Notes: generated from the letters alone by a model not told the origin. Shown: positions 10,134 to 17,317, counted from the stretch's first letter. The stretch is 55,200 nucleotides of DNA from an uncultured Pelagibacteraceae bacterium (GCA_902563575.1 CACEXV010000005.1:1-55200), one strand, 5' to 3'. Numbers and translations are program-made.

Positions 10134-10162
10134 ATATAAAAACATAACAAAAGGAAAATACA

Positions 10163-11200
10163 ATGAAAACATTAAGAAAAATATTGTTATCAACTGTGTT
10201 GACTGTTTTTGCATTCGTACCAGCTAACGCTGGCGAAATGACTCTTTCTGGTAGTATGGAAATTTCAGCTACTACAGGTTTATCAGGAGCAAATTCTGGT
10301 GGTAGACTTGGACAAGAGAACGAGTTAACTGTAAAAGGTTCAACTGAGTTAGACGATGGAACTACAGTTTCATACGAACAAACTCTAACAGGAGATAACG
10401 CAAGAAACGATTCCAAATTATCATTTGGAACTTCTTACGGAACTATCGAAATGACATCAAGAGGAACTCCGATTGATGCAATCGATAACAAGACTCCAAC
10501 TGCATTTGAAGAAGGTTTCCATGGTGCAACAACTTGGACACAAGTTGGTCAGAACGATGGATCTTTCGGTTTAAGATTTACAAATGCTGACATCCTTCCA
10601 TTAGGATTAAAACTTGATGCAATGTACTTCCCAACAGTAGGTGCGGGTGACGCAGCGACTGACGAAGGTACATCTGGAACAGTTAACCAATACTATGAAG
10701 ATTCATATGAGGTAGTTTTATCAGGTAATGTTCCTATGGTAGATGGTGCTAGCTTTGGTTTAGGTTATGCAACTGCAGACACAACAGTAACATCAAGAGG
10801 TGACCGAGAAGAAGGTACTGCGTATGTTAATTATTCATACGGTCCAGTTACACTTGGTGCACAAGTTGGTGTTGTAGCATTTGACATTAAAACTCAAACA
10901 GCTGCAGCAGCAGATGTTGCTTGGTACAAGAACACATACTACGGTATTTCATACGCGATAAATGATAATTTATCAGTATCATACCAAAACAACGAATCCC
11001 AAAAGCATACAAAAACTGATGGTACAGACATCGAAGATGGATCTTTGGGAACAAGTGTTCTACAAGAGTCTGATGGTTTCAGCGTAGCATACACATTAGG
11101 TGGAATGACTATTTCTTACGTAGATAACAATCACGATAACGAGTCTTATGGTTCAACAAGTAAGGACTATAGACAAATCGTAATCGGTGTTGCATTCTAA
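10163..11200 (+). CDS. Outer-membrane porin
   Basis: A 345-residue beta-barrel porin for passive nutrient uptake. The signal peptide MKTLRKILLSTVLTVFAFVPANA is followed by GEMTLSGSMEIS. Alternating strands, Gly/Thr/Ser-rich turns and a C-terminal strand ending in Phe (IVIGVAF) fit insertion by the BAM complex. It resembles the alphaproteobacterial porins that are abundant in marine cells, although the solute cannot be read from sequence. Its composition (few Lys runs, many Gly/Thr, codons richer in C) differs from its neighbours, as expected for a highly expressed exported protein. A strong intrinsic terminator follows 20 bases after its stop, unlike any other gene here. Confidence 0.9.
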   Translation: MKTLRKILLSTVLTVFAFVPANAGEMTLSGSMEISATTGLSGANSGGRLGQENELTVKGSTELDDGTTVSYEQTLTGDNARNDSKLSFGTSYGTIEMTSRGTPIDAIDNKTPTAFEEGFHGATTWTQVGQNDGSFGLRFTNADILPLGLKLDAMYFPTVGAGDAATDEGTSGTVNQYYEDSYEVVLSGNVPMVDGASFGLGYATADTTVTSRGDREEGTAYVNYSYGPVTLGAQVGVVAFDIKTQTAAAADVAWYKNTYYGISYAINDNLSVSYQNNESQKHTKTDGTDIEDGSLGTSVLQESDGFSVAYTLGGMTISYVDNNHDNESYGSTSKDYRQIVIGVAF

Positions 11201-11218
11201 TTTAAGAAAGCAAACTAT

Positions 11219-11776
11219 TTAAAAAAGCCGGCTAAATATTTTAGCCGGCTTTTTTTTTACCTCTGATAAAAATGCTGCACATTGCGCATCTAAAGAATTT
11301 AATTTATTTAGATTAGATAAACTAATCCCACCTAAAGGTATTAGTTCTCTTTTATTATCTATTAAATTAAACTTAATAATCCCCCAAAAAGTCTTCTTAT
11401 TTTTGTAATTTGTCTTAAATAATCTTGAAAAAATAATCTTTTCACATCCCTGCCAAATTTTTAGACTTATTTCCTTATTATTATGAGTGGCACCAATAAT
11501 TTCCTTAAAGTTTCTTAATATTTTCTTCTTATTAAAAGACGAAACATATAGCCCATCTGCTTTAATTTTAATAGCTAACCTCTCATCATTTGCCAAATAA
11601 AATTTAATAGATTTAGCTTGGCATTTTTTCCGGAACTTCTTAATTAAATCAAGTTTTTCATTTGCTTTTTTATTTCTGTAAATTATTGTAAATTTATATC
11701 TTTTATTTATTTTTTTAAGGTCAATATCGTTTGTATTTTCTATATATAAATAATATTGTTTTTTTAAAATTGCCAT
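11219..11776 (-). CDS. Thiamine-phosphate synthase (ThiE/TenI)-like protein, degenerate
   Basis: A 185-residue protein with the outline of a ThiE-type TIM barrel: ADGLYVSSF in place of the family's ADGVHLGQ-D, IGATHNNKE in place of IGxSxH, FSRLFKTNYKNKKTFWG matching the GPVFxTxSK loop, and LIPLGGIS matching the final GGI phosphate-binding strand. The Asp residues that bind Mg-pyrophosphate in true ThiE are not visible, so enzymatic activity is doubtful and a TenI-like or other role is possible. The position opposite yggS is common in Alphaproteobacteria. Its start codon abuts that of yggS, and its last 12 residues (about KKKPAKIFSRLF) are encoded by the porin terminator hairpin. Confidence 0.7.
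   Translation of the reverse strand: MAILKKQYYLYIENTNDIDLKKINKRYKFTIIYRNKKANEKLDLIKKFRKKCQAKSIKFYLANDERLAIKIKADGLYVSSFNKKKILRNFKEIIGATHNNKEISLKIWQGCEKIIFSRLFKTNYKNKKTFWGIIKFNLIDNKRELIPLGGISLSNLNKLNSLDAQCAAFLSEVKKKPAKIFSRLF
11221..11258 (+). terminator. Intrinsic terminator of the porin gene, overlapping the opposing ThiE-like gene
   Basis: Two perfectly complementary 16-base arms (11221-11236 and 11240-11255, core GCCGGCTAAA/TTTAGCCGGC) are separated by a 3-base loop and followed by a run of T to 11258. This is the strongest hairpin in the window. Because the flanks are A-rich on the left and T-rich on the right it can work in both directions. The last codons and stop of the minus-strand gene at 11219 lie inside it. 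Confidence 0.95.
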
Positions 11777-12427
11777 ATGACCATTGTATTAAAAAATTAT
11801 AATAATTTGATTTTAAATATAAATCAAAAATATGATAGTAAAAAAATTAATGTTATAGCTGTAAGCAAAACCTTTTCGTTAGATTACATTAAACCTTTGA
11901 TTGACATAGGACATATTCATTTTGGTGAAAATAAAGTTCAAGAAGCTTTAGATAAATGGACAGAAATTAAAAAAAAAAATAATAAGATAAAGTTACATAT
12001 GGTTGGTAGGCTTCAAAGAAATAAAGTCAAAAAATCATTGCAGCTTTTTGATTACATTCATTCTTTAGATAATATTAAATTAGCTGATACAATTGCTAAA
12101 GAAGAAGAAAAACTCAATAGAAAATTAAAATATTTTATACAAGTTAATGTAGGTGCCGAAGAGCAAAAGTCAGGAGTAAGTTTAAGTAATGCGTCTGAAT
12201 TTGTTTATCATTGTGTCGAAAAATTAAAATTAGATGTAATAGGTTTAATGGCCTTGCCACCCCAATCATCTGATCCAACTAAATATTTCAAAATAGTTTC
12301 TGATTTGAATAATAAACTCAAATTTAAAGATTTGAGCTTAGGAATGTCTGCAGATTATATCGAGGCGATTAAGTATAATTCAACTTTCATAAGAGTTGGT
12401 TCTATAATATTTGGAAATAGAAGTTAG
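11777..12427 (+). CDS. yggS: Pyridoxal-phosphate homeostasis protein YggS
   Basis: PLP-binding TIM-barrel protein that buffers free PLP and affects amino-acid metabolism. The 216-residue sequence contains the PLP lysine in NVIAVSKTF (residue about 31), HFGENKVQEAL, HMVGRLQRNK, QVNVGAEEQKSGV, LGMSADYIEAI and the C-terminal RVGSIIFG, all standard YggS motifs. The ATG directly abuts the start of the divergent ThiE-like gene (CATATG), so its promoter and ribosome-binding site, if any, lie inside that gene. It overlaps the convergent L,D-transpeptidase gene by 4 bases. Confidence 0.95.
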   Translation: MTIVLKNYNNLILNINQKYDSKKINVIAVSKTFSLDYIKPLIDIGHIHFGENKVQEALDKWTEIKKKNNKIKLHMVGRLQRNKVKKSLQLFDYIHSLDNIKLADTIAKEEEKLNRKLKYFIQVNVGAEEQKSGVSLSNASEFVYHCVEKLKLDVIGLMALPPQSSDPTKYFKIVSDLNNKLKFKDLSLGMSADYIEAIKYNSTFIRVGSIIFGNRS

Positions 12428-12915
12428 ATAATTTTAATCCTATCATCTTTAGATATCTTTTTTAAAAAAAATTTGATGTCTTTTTTTGACATCGCAATAC
12501 ATCCTTTTGTAGGACTATAATTTCTTTTTGCGATATGAATGAATATTGCGCTACCTCTTTTTTTTATTGTCGGATGCTTATTGTAGCTTATTTCAATAAT
12601 TATATCGTAAATATTATCAGATCTATATAACTTTTCAGCTCTGTAGTTAAATGGAAACTTAATTTCTTTATTGTAATCTTTAGACTTGAAGTCATCGCAC
12701 CATCCCATATTTTTCTTAATAATTTTCTTCCTTAAATTTGTTTTAAGTTTGTTAATGCGATCTTTCCTGTAATATACACCTATAAATCTATATATTCCTA
12801 TGGGAGTAAATTTATCACCCTCTCGTTTATTTTTTTTTCTTCCTCTTTTACCTATAGCGCATTTTAGATTATAATTATCTATATTAATGAATTTATTTTT
12901 TAAAGTGAAAATCAT
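12424..12915 (-). CDS. L,D-transpeptidase family protein (YkuD-type catalytic domain)
   Basis: A 163-residue single-domain protein with the YkuD signature: the His of IHIAKRNYSPT and the catalytic Cys in KGCIAM near the C-terminus, plus GDKFTPIGIYRF resembling the family's GxxTPxGxF motif. Such enzymes make 3-3 cross-links in peptidoglycan or attach lipoproteins. No signal peptide is apparent, as in the small alphaproteobacterial branch of this family, so its location is uncertain. Many basic residues are present. It starts at a CATATG shared with the divergent regulator gene and overlaps yggS by 4 bases at its end. Confidence 0.88.
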   Translation of the reverse strand: MIFTLKNKFINIDNYNLKCAIGKRGRKKNKREGDKFTPIGIYRFIGVYYRKDRINKLKTNLRKKIIKKNMGWCDDFKSKDYNKEIKFPFNYRAEKLYRSDNIYDIIIEISYNKHPTIKKRGSAIFIHIAKRNYSPTKGCIAMSKKDIKFFLKKISKDDRIKII

Positions 12916-13542
12916 ATGTCATCAAGTATAAACGTAATTTCAATAGGTAACAAAGAATTTAATTTATCTTTAATCGAAGTAAAGCAATTTTTAAAATTCA
13001 ATTTATTTATCGAGGATGATTTTAGGGATAACATCAATTTTGAGAATTATGATGTGATAATGATATACAAAAAAAAATTAGACAAGGAGAAAATCAATTT
13101 TTTAAATAAATCAGAGAAGATAATAGTTCTGATTTCTGAGAGAGAAACTAAACTTTTTTCAAATAGCTTTAGTATAATAAAGTTACCTGTAAAGCTTGAT
13201 GATATAAACTCTACAATTTTAAATTTAAATATAAAAAGAAAATTTAGTATTAATTCATCAATTAAGATTAAGGATTTTAATTTAAACATAAATGACAGGA
13301 AAATTTCAAGAAATGACGAATTTATAGAAATAACCGAGAAAGAGATAGAGTTAATAAAGATTTTATTGAATAGCAAAATTCCAGTTAAAAAGGATAAAAT
13401 ATTAAATTCTGTATGGAAGTATTCTAAGGATGCCGATACCCATACCGTTGAAACACATATTTATAGATTAAGAAAAAAAATGAAAGACAAATTTAATGAG
13501 CAAAATTTTATTATAAATAAAAAAGATGGTTATATAATTTGA
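12916..13542 (+). CDS. OmpR-type winged-helix regulator with degenerate receiver domain
   Basis: A 208-residue protein. The C-terminal half (about 115-208) is an OmpR/PhoB winged helix with FIEITEKEIELIKILL, THTVETHIYRLRKKM and INKKDGYII. The N-terminal half has receiver-like strands (YDVIMIYKK, IIVLISE, IIKLPVKLDD), but the acidic pair and the phosphorylatable Asp are not seen, so it is probably not controlled by a histidine kinase. No sensor kinase is adjacent. It starts flush against the divergent L,D-transpeptidase gene, which may be a target. Its TGA stop overlaps the TTG start of the ArfA-like gene. Confidence 0.85.
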   Translation: MSSSINVISIGNKEFNLSLIEVKQFLKFNLFIEDDFRDNINFENYDVIMIYKKKLDKEKINFLNKSEKIIVLISERETKLFSNSFSIIKLPVKLDDINSTILNLNIKRKFSINSSIKIKDFNLNINDRKISRNDEFIEITEKEIELIKILLNSKIPVKKDKILNSVWKYSKDADTHTVETHIYRLRKKMKDKFNEQNFIINKKDGYII

Positions 13543-13661
13543 AAAAGAGAAATAAAATAGCCAAGGATTTACTAACTCCAAAGTACAGAAAACGAGTGGT
13601 AAAGCCAAAAAAAGGAAAAGGAAGTTTCTCACGAAAATCTATTAAACAAAAATTAATCTAA
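13539..13661 (+). CDS. arfA: ArfA-like alternative ribosome-rescue factor (40 residues)
   Basis: A tiny gene. Starting at TTG (overlapping the regulator stop as TTGA, the same arrangement as mnmG/rsmG) it encodes 40 residues, about half of them Lys or Arg, with a central YRKRVVKPKKGKGSFSRK. This matches the conserved core of ArfA (E. coli FRQRVEKNKKGKGSYMRK), which recruits release factor 2 to ribosomes stalled on mRNAs lacking a stop codon. ArfA's C-terminal hydrophobic extension is absent. No hairpin for RNase III control, as in E. coli arfA, is visible. The last 9 bases overlap the convergent kinase gene. The match is by eye but motif-specific. Confidence 0.82.
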   Translation: MKKRNKIAKDLLTPKYRKRVVKPKKGKGSFSRKSIKQKLI

Positions 13662-14582
13662 CCTAGCTCCAATTTTTTGAATTATTTTAGAAGACAATTC
13701 ATTTCCTTTCTCGAGACATTTAGAAAAAGATAAACCGTTAATATATCCATGCAAGAAACCTGCCGCAAACAGATCACCGGCGCCTGTTAAATCAACAATA
13801 TTAAGATCTTTTTTAGCTTTACACTCAATTATTTCCTCACCAAAAATTAATAAAGCCCCATTTTTTCCACGTGTAATTATAAACATTTTTTTAATTTGTT
13901 TTGAGAAGTTAATTATATCTTGAAAAGAATTTGCATTAGATAAAGATTTAATTTCCTGCTCATTTGCAAAAACAATATCAAGTTTATTCTTGACCAAATT
14001 GAGAAAATCTTTCTTATGTCTTTCCACGCAAAAAATATCAGACAATGACATTGCTGTTATTGATGAATATTGAATAGCTAAATCAAAAGCAGTTTTTGGA
14101 TCGCCTTTATCCCATAAATACCCCTCTAATAAAACAATTTTACTTTTTTTAACGGCATTAATATCAATATCGCCTTTATTAATTGCACCAGCAGTTCCTA
14201 GATAAGTACACATAGTTCTTTCGGAGTCCGGTGTAACTAATATTAAACACGTGCCTGTCGGCACCATTTCTTTTTTTTTATTGTAATAATACTTTACATT
14301 TTCTCTTACTAATCCCTCTTCGTATTTTGATCCAAATCTGTCATCACTTATTTTACCAATAAATCCTACATCATTACCTAATTGTGAAAGACCAACAATT
14401 GAATTTGCGACAGATCCACCAGAAACAGTCTTTTCAATCTTTAATTTATTTAAAAGTCTGTCGAGCTCATCTTTGTCAATCAGCTTCATAGTGCTTTTTA
14501 CTAAATTATTTTTTTTAATGAAATTATCTTCCACTTTACAAATGACGTCGATAATAGCATTACCAATACCTAAAACTTTCAT
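13653..14582 (-). CDS. PfkB-family carbohydrate/nucleoside kinase
   Basis: A ribokinase-fold sugar or nucleoside kinase, most like the adenosine-kinase-like branch. The chosen start (MKVLGIGNAIID) lies 1 base after the nth stop; an ATG 18 bases upstream would overlap nth and adds no conserved residues. The 309-residue protein shows GNAIIDV at the N-terminus, the substrate motif SGGSVANSIVGLSQLG at about residues 54-69, and the PfkB signature DLTGAGDLFAAGFLHG with catalytic Asp near the C-terminus. The substrate cannot be decided from sequence. It is the last gene of the dapB-nth-kinase run and overlaps the ArfA-like gene at its 3' end. Confidence 0.9.
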   Translation of the reverse strand: MKVLGIGNAIIDVICKVEDNFIKKNNLVKSTMKLIDKDELDRLLNKLKIEKTVSGGSVANSIVGLSQLGNDVGFIGKISDDRFGSKYEEGLVRENVKYYYNKKKEMVPTGTCLILVTPDSERTMCTYLGTAGAINKGDIDINAVKKSKIVLLEGYLWDKGDPKTAFDLAIQYSSITAMSLSDIFCVERHKKDFLNLVKNKLDIVFANEQEIKSLSNANSFQDIINFSKQIKKMFIITRGKNGALLIFGEEIIECKAKKDLNIVDLTGAGDLFAAGFLHGYINGLSFSKCLEKGNELSSKIIQKIGARLD

Positions 14583-14583
14583 A

Positions 14584-15237
14584 TCATGCTTTCTTTGCAA
14601 TAAATCTTTTTACTCTATTTGGGTAGCAGCTTTTACAAATTTTGCAAGTTATGCCAAAACAGTCTCTGGCTTTACAATATTCTCTACCATACCAAATAAT
14701 TTGTAGGTGCAATCTATTCCAATGTTTCTCTGGAAAAATAGACTTCAAGTCCTTTTCGGTTTGAATAACATTTTTACCACTAGTTAGACCCCATCTTTGG
14801 GCAAGACGGTGTATGTGCGTATCAACTGGAAAGGCAGGATGCCCAAACCCTTGAGACATTACTACGCTAGCCGTTTTATGACCAACACCTGGTAATTGCT
14901 CTAAAGCTTCGTATGTATTTGGAACCTTACCATTGTATTTCTTCACTAGTATTTTAGATAAATAGTAAATACTTTTAGCTTTTACTCTGAAAATTCCTAT
15001 TTTTTTTATTAGTTTTTCAATTTTTTTTCTGCCTAATTTAACAAAATGTTCTGGACGATTATATTTAGGATAAATGTTTTTTGTAACATTATTTACATTC
15101 ACGTCAGTACATTGAGCTGAGAGTAGAACAGAAACTAATAATGTGAAAGTATTTTTATACGCTAGTGGTACAGGCACCTTAGGGTAAGTCTTATTTAAAA
15201 TTTTTAAAATTATTTTGGACTTTTCTCTATTATTCAC
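14584..15237 (-). CDS. nth: Endonuclease III (Nth)
   Basis: Base-excision-repair glycosylase/AP lyase for oxidised pyrimidines. The 217-residue protein has the helix-hairpin-helix with catalytic Lys (LPGVGHKTASVV) at about residues 111-122 and the catalytic Asp in FPVDTHIHR. The C-terminus has the iron-sulfur loop, but its cysteines (YCKARDCFGITCKICKSC) do not follow the usual C-x6-C-x2-C-x5-C spacing. The gene sits directly between dapB (stop and start abut at 15237/15238) and the PfkB kinase, an order known in other Alphaproteobacteria. Confidence 0.94.
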   Translation of the reverse strand: MNNREKSKIILKILNKTYPKVPVPLAYKNTFTLLVSVLLSAQCTDVNVNNVTKNIYPKYNRPEHFVKLGRKKIEKLIKKIGIFRVKAKSIYYLSKILVKKYNGKVPNTYEALEQLPGVGHKTASVVMSQGFGHPAFPVDTHIHRLAQRWGLTSGKNVIQTEKDLKSIFPEKHWNRLHLQIIWYGREYCKARDCFGITCKICKSCYPNRVKRFIAKKA

Positions 15238-16014
15238 TTATTTAAAATTTAAAAGATCTCTCATTGAAAAAAAACCGGATTTTTTCTTCATTATCCAAAT
15301 TGCAGCTACTAGTGCACCTTCAGAGTAAAGAGCTCTATCAAAGGACTCGTGATTTAAAGTTATTGTCTCTTTACCACTTGAAAATCTTACTTCATGTTCA
15401 CCGATCACCTCTCCTTTCCTTAAGGAATTAAAATTTATCTTATTAGAGTAAGGAAAATCTTTTTTATTTAAATATTTCTTTCCAATTAATTTTCCCAGTT
15501 TTTTACCTTTTCCAATAGCTATACCATTTCCAAGCATTAAAGCTGTGCCTGAAGGATAATCCTTTTTATGTTTATGATGTACTTCGTAAACCTTGCTCAT
15601 AAATTTTTTTCCTAGGGATTTTGATGCAATTTCTGTTAAATACATTAATAAGTTGACACCCAAGCTCATATTTCCTGCCTTAAGTATTGGTACTTTTCTA
15701 GAATATTTTTTGATCAAATTATCTTGTTTACCAGAGAAACCAGTTGTACCAATTATAACTTTTTTTTTTAATTTTGATGCAATTTTTAAAACTTCTAAAG
15801 TGCATTTTGGAGAAGTAAAGTCAATTATAACATTAGCTTTTCTAAAGGCTTCTAAATTATTTGTGGTTGGATATATTCCTGCAATTTTTCTTTTTACAAC
15901 TTTGCTCTCAGTAATTGACACTAATTTAAAACGGCTATTTTTTTTAGTTGACTTAATAAGTTGCTGCCCCATCCTACCTAAACAGCCTGTTATAGCTAAG
16001 TTAATTTTTTTCAT
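15238..16014 (-). CDS. dapB: 4-hydroxy-tetrahydrodipicolinate reductase
   Basis: Catalyses the NAD(P)H-dependent second committed step of lysine/diaminopimelate synthesis. The start is MKKINLAITGCLGRMGQQL; a longer in-frame ATG at 16065 runs back through a small upstream gene and adds a non-conserved leader. In 258 residues one sees the nucleotide motif TGCLGRMG, VIDFTSPKC, IIGTTGFS, and the catalytic YEVHHKHKKDYPSGTAL at about residues 154-170. Its ATG shares a base with the stop of the 49-residue membrane protein gene (TAATG), which implies coupling. Confidence 0.96.
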   Translation of the reverse strand: MKKINLAITGCLGRMGQQLIKSTKKNSRFKLVSITESKVVKRKIAGIYPTTNNLEAFRKANVIIDFTSPKCTLEVLKIASKLKKKVIIGTTGFSGKQDNLIKKYSRKVPILKAGNMSLGVNLLMYLTEIASKSLGKKFMSKVYEVHHKHKKDYPSGTALMLGNGIAIGKGKKLGKLIGKKYLNKKDFPYSNKINFNSLRKGEVIGEHEVRFSSGKETITLNHESFDRALYSEGALVAAIWIMKKKSGFFSMRDLLNFK

Positions 16015-16163
16015 TATAAAATTATATAAATAAGTACAATAATAATTAATATAATTACAGTCCAAATAAATAAATTATTTAACAATTGCCTCAATTTATT
16101 ATTAGTGGATAAAAAACTAGGCAGAACTAATATTAAAACGGCTATTAAAAAAATTGCCGACAT
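16014..16163 (-). CDS. Small membrane protein (49 residues) between dnaJ and dapB
   Basis: An unannotated short reading frame: ATG at 16163, TAA at 16014-16016 overlapping the dapB ATG by one base. It encodes an N-terminal hydrophobic segment (MSAIFLIAVLILVLPSFL), a short polar Asn/Lys/Arg linker, and a second strong hydrophobic segment (FIWTVIILIIIVLIYIIL), so it is a two-pass or hairpin membrane peptide. The second half resembles, by eye, the membrane-anchor region (R-x-L-x-x-x-LIW...Y) of alphaproteobacterial TIGR02281 aspartic proteases; the protease domain is absent. Function unknown. The TAATG coupling and the otherwise empty gap support reality. Confidence 0.6.
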   Translation of the reverse strand: MSAIFLIAVLILVLPSFLSTNNKLRQLLNNLFIWTVIILIIIVLIYIIL

Positions 16164-16186
16164 TATTTGATTAGTTTCCACTTAAT

Positions 16187-17317
16187 CTAAGAATTCTTCC
16201 AAAATTTTTTAGCTTTTTCAAAAAAATTTTTAATTATTGGATTAGGCTTTTCAGACTCGATTTTTCTAAATTCTTCTAAAAGCTGTTTTTGTTTGGGGCT
16301 TAAAGAAGTCGGAATTTCAGTTATAATTTTGATATATAAATCTCCAAAAGACCCGCCTCTAAGCACAGGCATGCCTTTACCTTTAAGTCTGAGTTGTTTA
16401 CCATGTTGTGTTCCCGGGGGTATTTTGATTTTTGACTTTCCACCATCTATAGAGGGTACCTCGACAGTAGTTCCTAGAGCGGCATCGGAAATAGTAATTG
16501 GAAGTTCAAAATAGAGATTTTCGTCTGATCTCTTAAAAATACTATGATTCTCTATTGAGATAAAAAGGTATAGGTCGCCACTACCCCCGCCTTTAGAGCC
16601 AGCTTCACCTTTACCAGTTAGTCTAATCCTAGTACCGTCATCAACACCTTTAGGTATTTTTACAGATATGTTTTCTTGGCTTTGTGTTTTACCATTACCT
16701 CTGCATTTGTTACATGGGTTACTAATACGTTCTCCATAACCACTACACTCTGGACAAGTTTGTTGAACTGTAAAAAAACCTTGATTAGATCTAACTTTTC
16801 CATGGCCATTACAATAATTGCAAGTAATAGGCTTTGACCCAGGTTCTGAGCCATTTCCAGAGCACCTATTGCACTTCCTATAAGTAGTATAATTAATTTT
16901 TTTACTTAATCCTTTGAACGCATCTTCTAGGTTTATCGTAACATCATATCTTAAATCATTTCCTCTATTAGAAGATCTTCTTCTAGACCCTCTAGATCCT
17001 CCAAAAATATCATCACCGAAAAAATCTTCAAAGATGTCTGAGAAAGATGAGCCAAAATCGAAATTACCAAAACCTTGGCCGCTACCGCCATTCTCAAAAG
17101 CTGCATGACCAAATTGATCATAGTTAGCTTTCCGCTTATCATCTGATAAAACGTGGTAAGCCTCACTTGCTTCTTTGAATTTGTCTTCTGATGTCTTATT
17201 ACCTTTATTTTTATCTGGATGATGTTTTAGCGCTAGTTTTCTATAAGCTTTTTTGATCTCGTCTTTACTAGCTGATTTACTTATACCTAAGATATCGTAA
17301 TAATCTCTTTTAGCCAC
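16187..17317 (-). CDS. dnaJ: Chaperone DnaJ (Hsp40)
   Basis: Co-chaperone that delivers substrates to DnaK and stimulates its ATPase. The 376-residue protein has the J domain with HPD (LKHHPDKNKG) at about residues 29-38, a Gly/Phe-rich region (FGNFDFGSSFSDIFEDFFG), four CxxCxGxG-type zinc motifs (CNRCSGNG, CNYCNGHG, CPECSGYG, CNKCRGNG) at about residues 150-210 and the C-terminal substrate-binding domain. The start is GTG; AAGGAG lies 9 bases upstream. It follows dnaK by 22 bases in the grpE-dnaK-dnaJ operon. Confidence 0.98.
   Translation of the reverse strand: MAKRDYYDILGISKSASKDEIKKAYRKLALKHHPDKNKGNKTSEDKFKEASEAYHVLSDDKRKANYDQFGHAAFENGGSGQGFGNFDFGSSFSDIFEDFFGDDIFGGSRGSRRRSSNRGNDLRYDVTINLEDAFKGLSKKINYTTYRKCNRCSGNGSEPGSKPITCNYCNGHGKVRSNQGFFTVQQTCPECSGYGERISNPCNKCRGNGKTQSQENISVKIPKGVDDGTRIRLTGKGEAGSKGGGSGDLYLFISIENHSIFKRSDENLYFELPITISDAALGTTVEVPSIDGGKSKIKIPPGTQHGKQLRLKGKGMPVLRGGSFGDLYIKIITEIPTSLSPKQKQLLEEFRKIESEKPNPIIKNFFEKAKKFWKNS

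Larger units (their letters stand above)
9947..10162. other. Divergent intergenic region between DUF3576 lipoprotein and porin
   Basis: This 216-base stretch is the longest gene-free region in the window. It must hold promoters for the leuS operon (minus) and the porin (plus). Visible structure includes a 12-base palindrome at 9961-9972 and two imperfect copies of a GCTAAAAA...TGTTTTT motif at 10017-10035 and 10114-10133. Weak ribosome-binding sequence AAGG precedes the porin ATG. I could not pick a convincing -35/-10 pair and see no RNA gene. Confidence 0.6.

Noticed and set aside
9947-10162. Small RNA gene or tRNA in the longest gap
   Set aside because: No cloverleaf, terminator or conserved RNA motif could be seen; only AT-rich repeats.
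13866-13880. CACGTG-containing sequences (also near 14251, 22077, 39791) as further parS sites
   Set aside because: They lack the TTTCACGTGAAA core; CACGTG alone is too common.
14585-14600. PfkB kinase start at 14600
   Set aside because: It adds six non-conserved residues and overlaps nth by 17 bases; MKVLGIGNAIID is the family start.
15238-16065. Longer dapB starting at 16065
   Set aside because: It adds a non-conserved leader overlapping the 49-residue upstream gene; MKKINLAITGCLGRMG is the normal DapB start.
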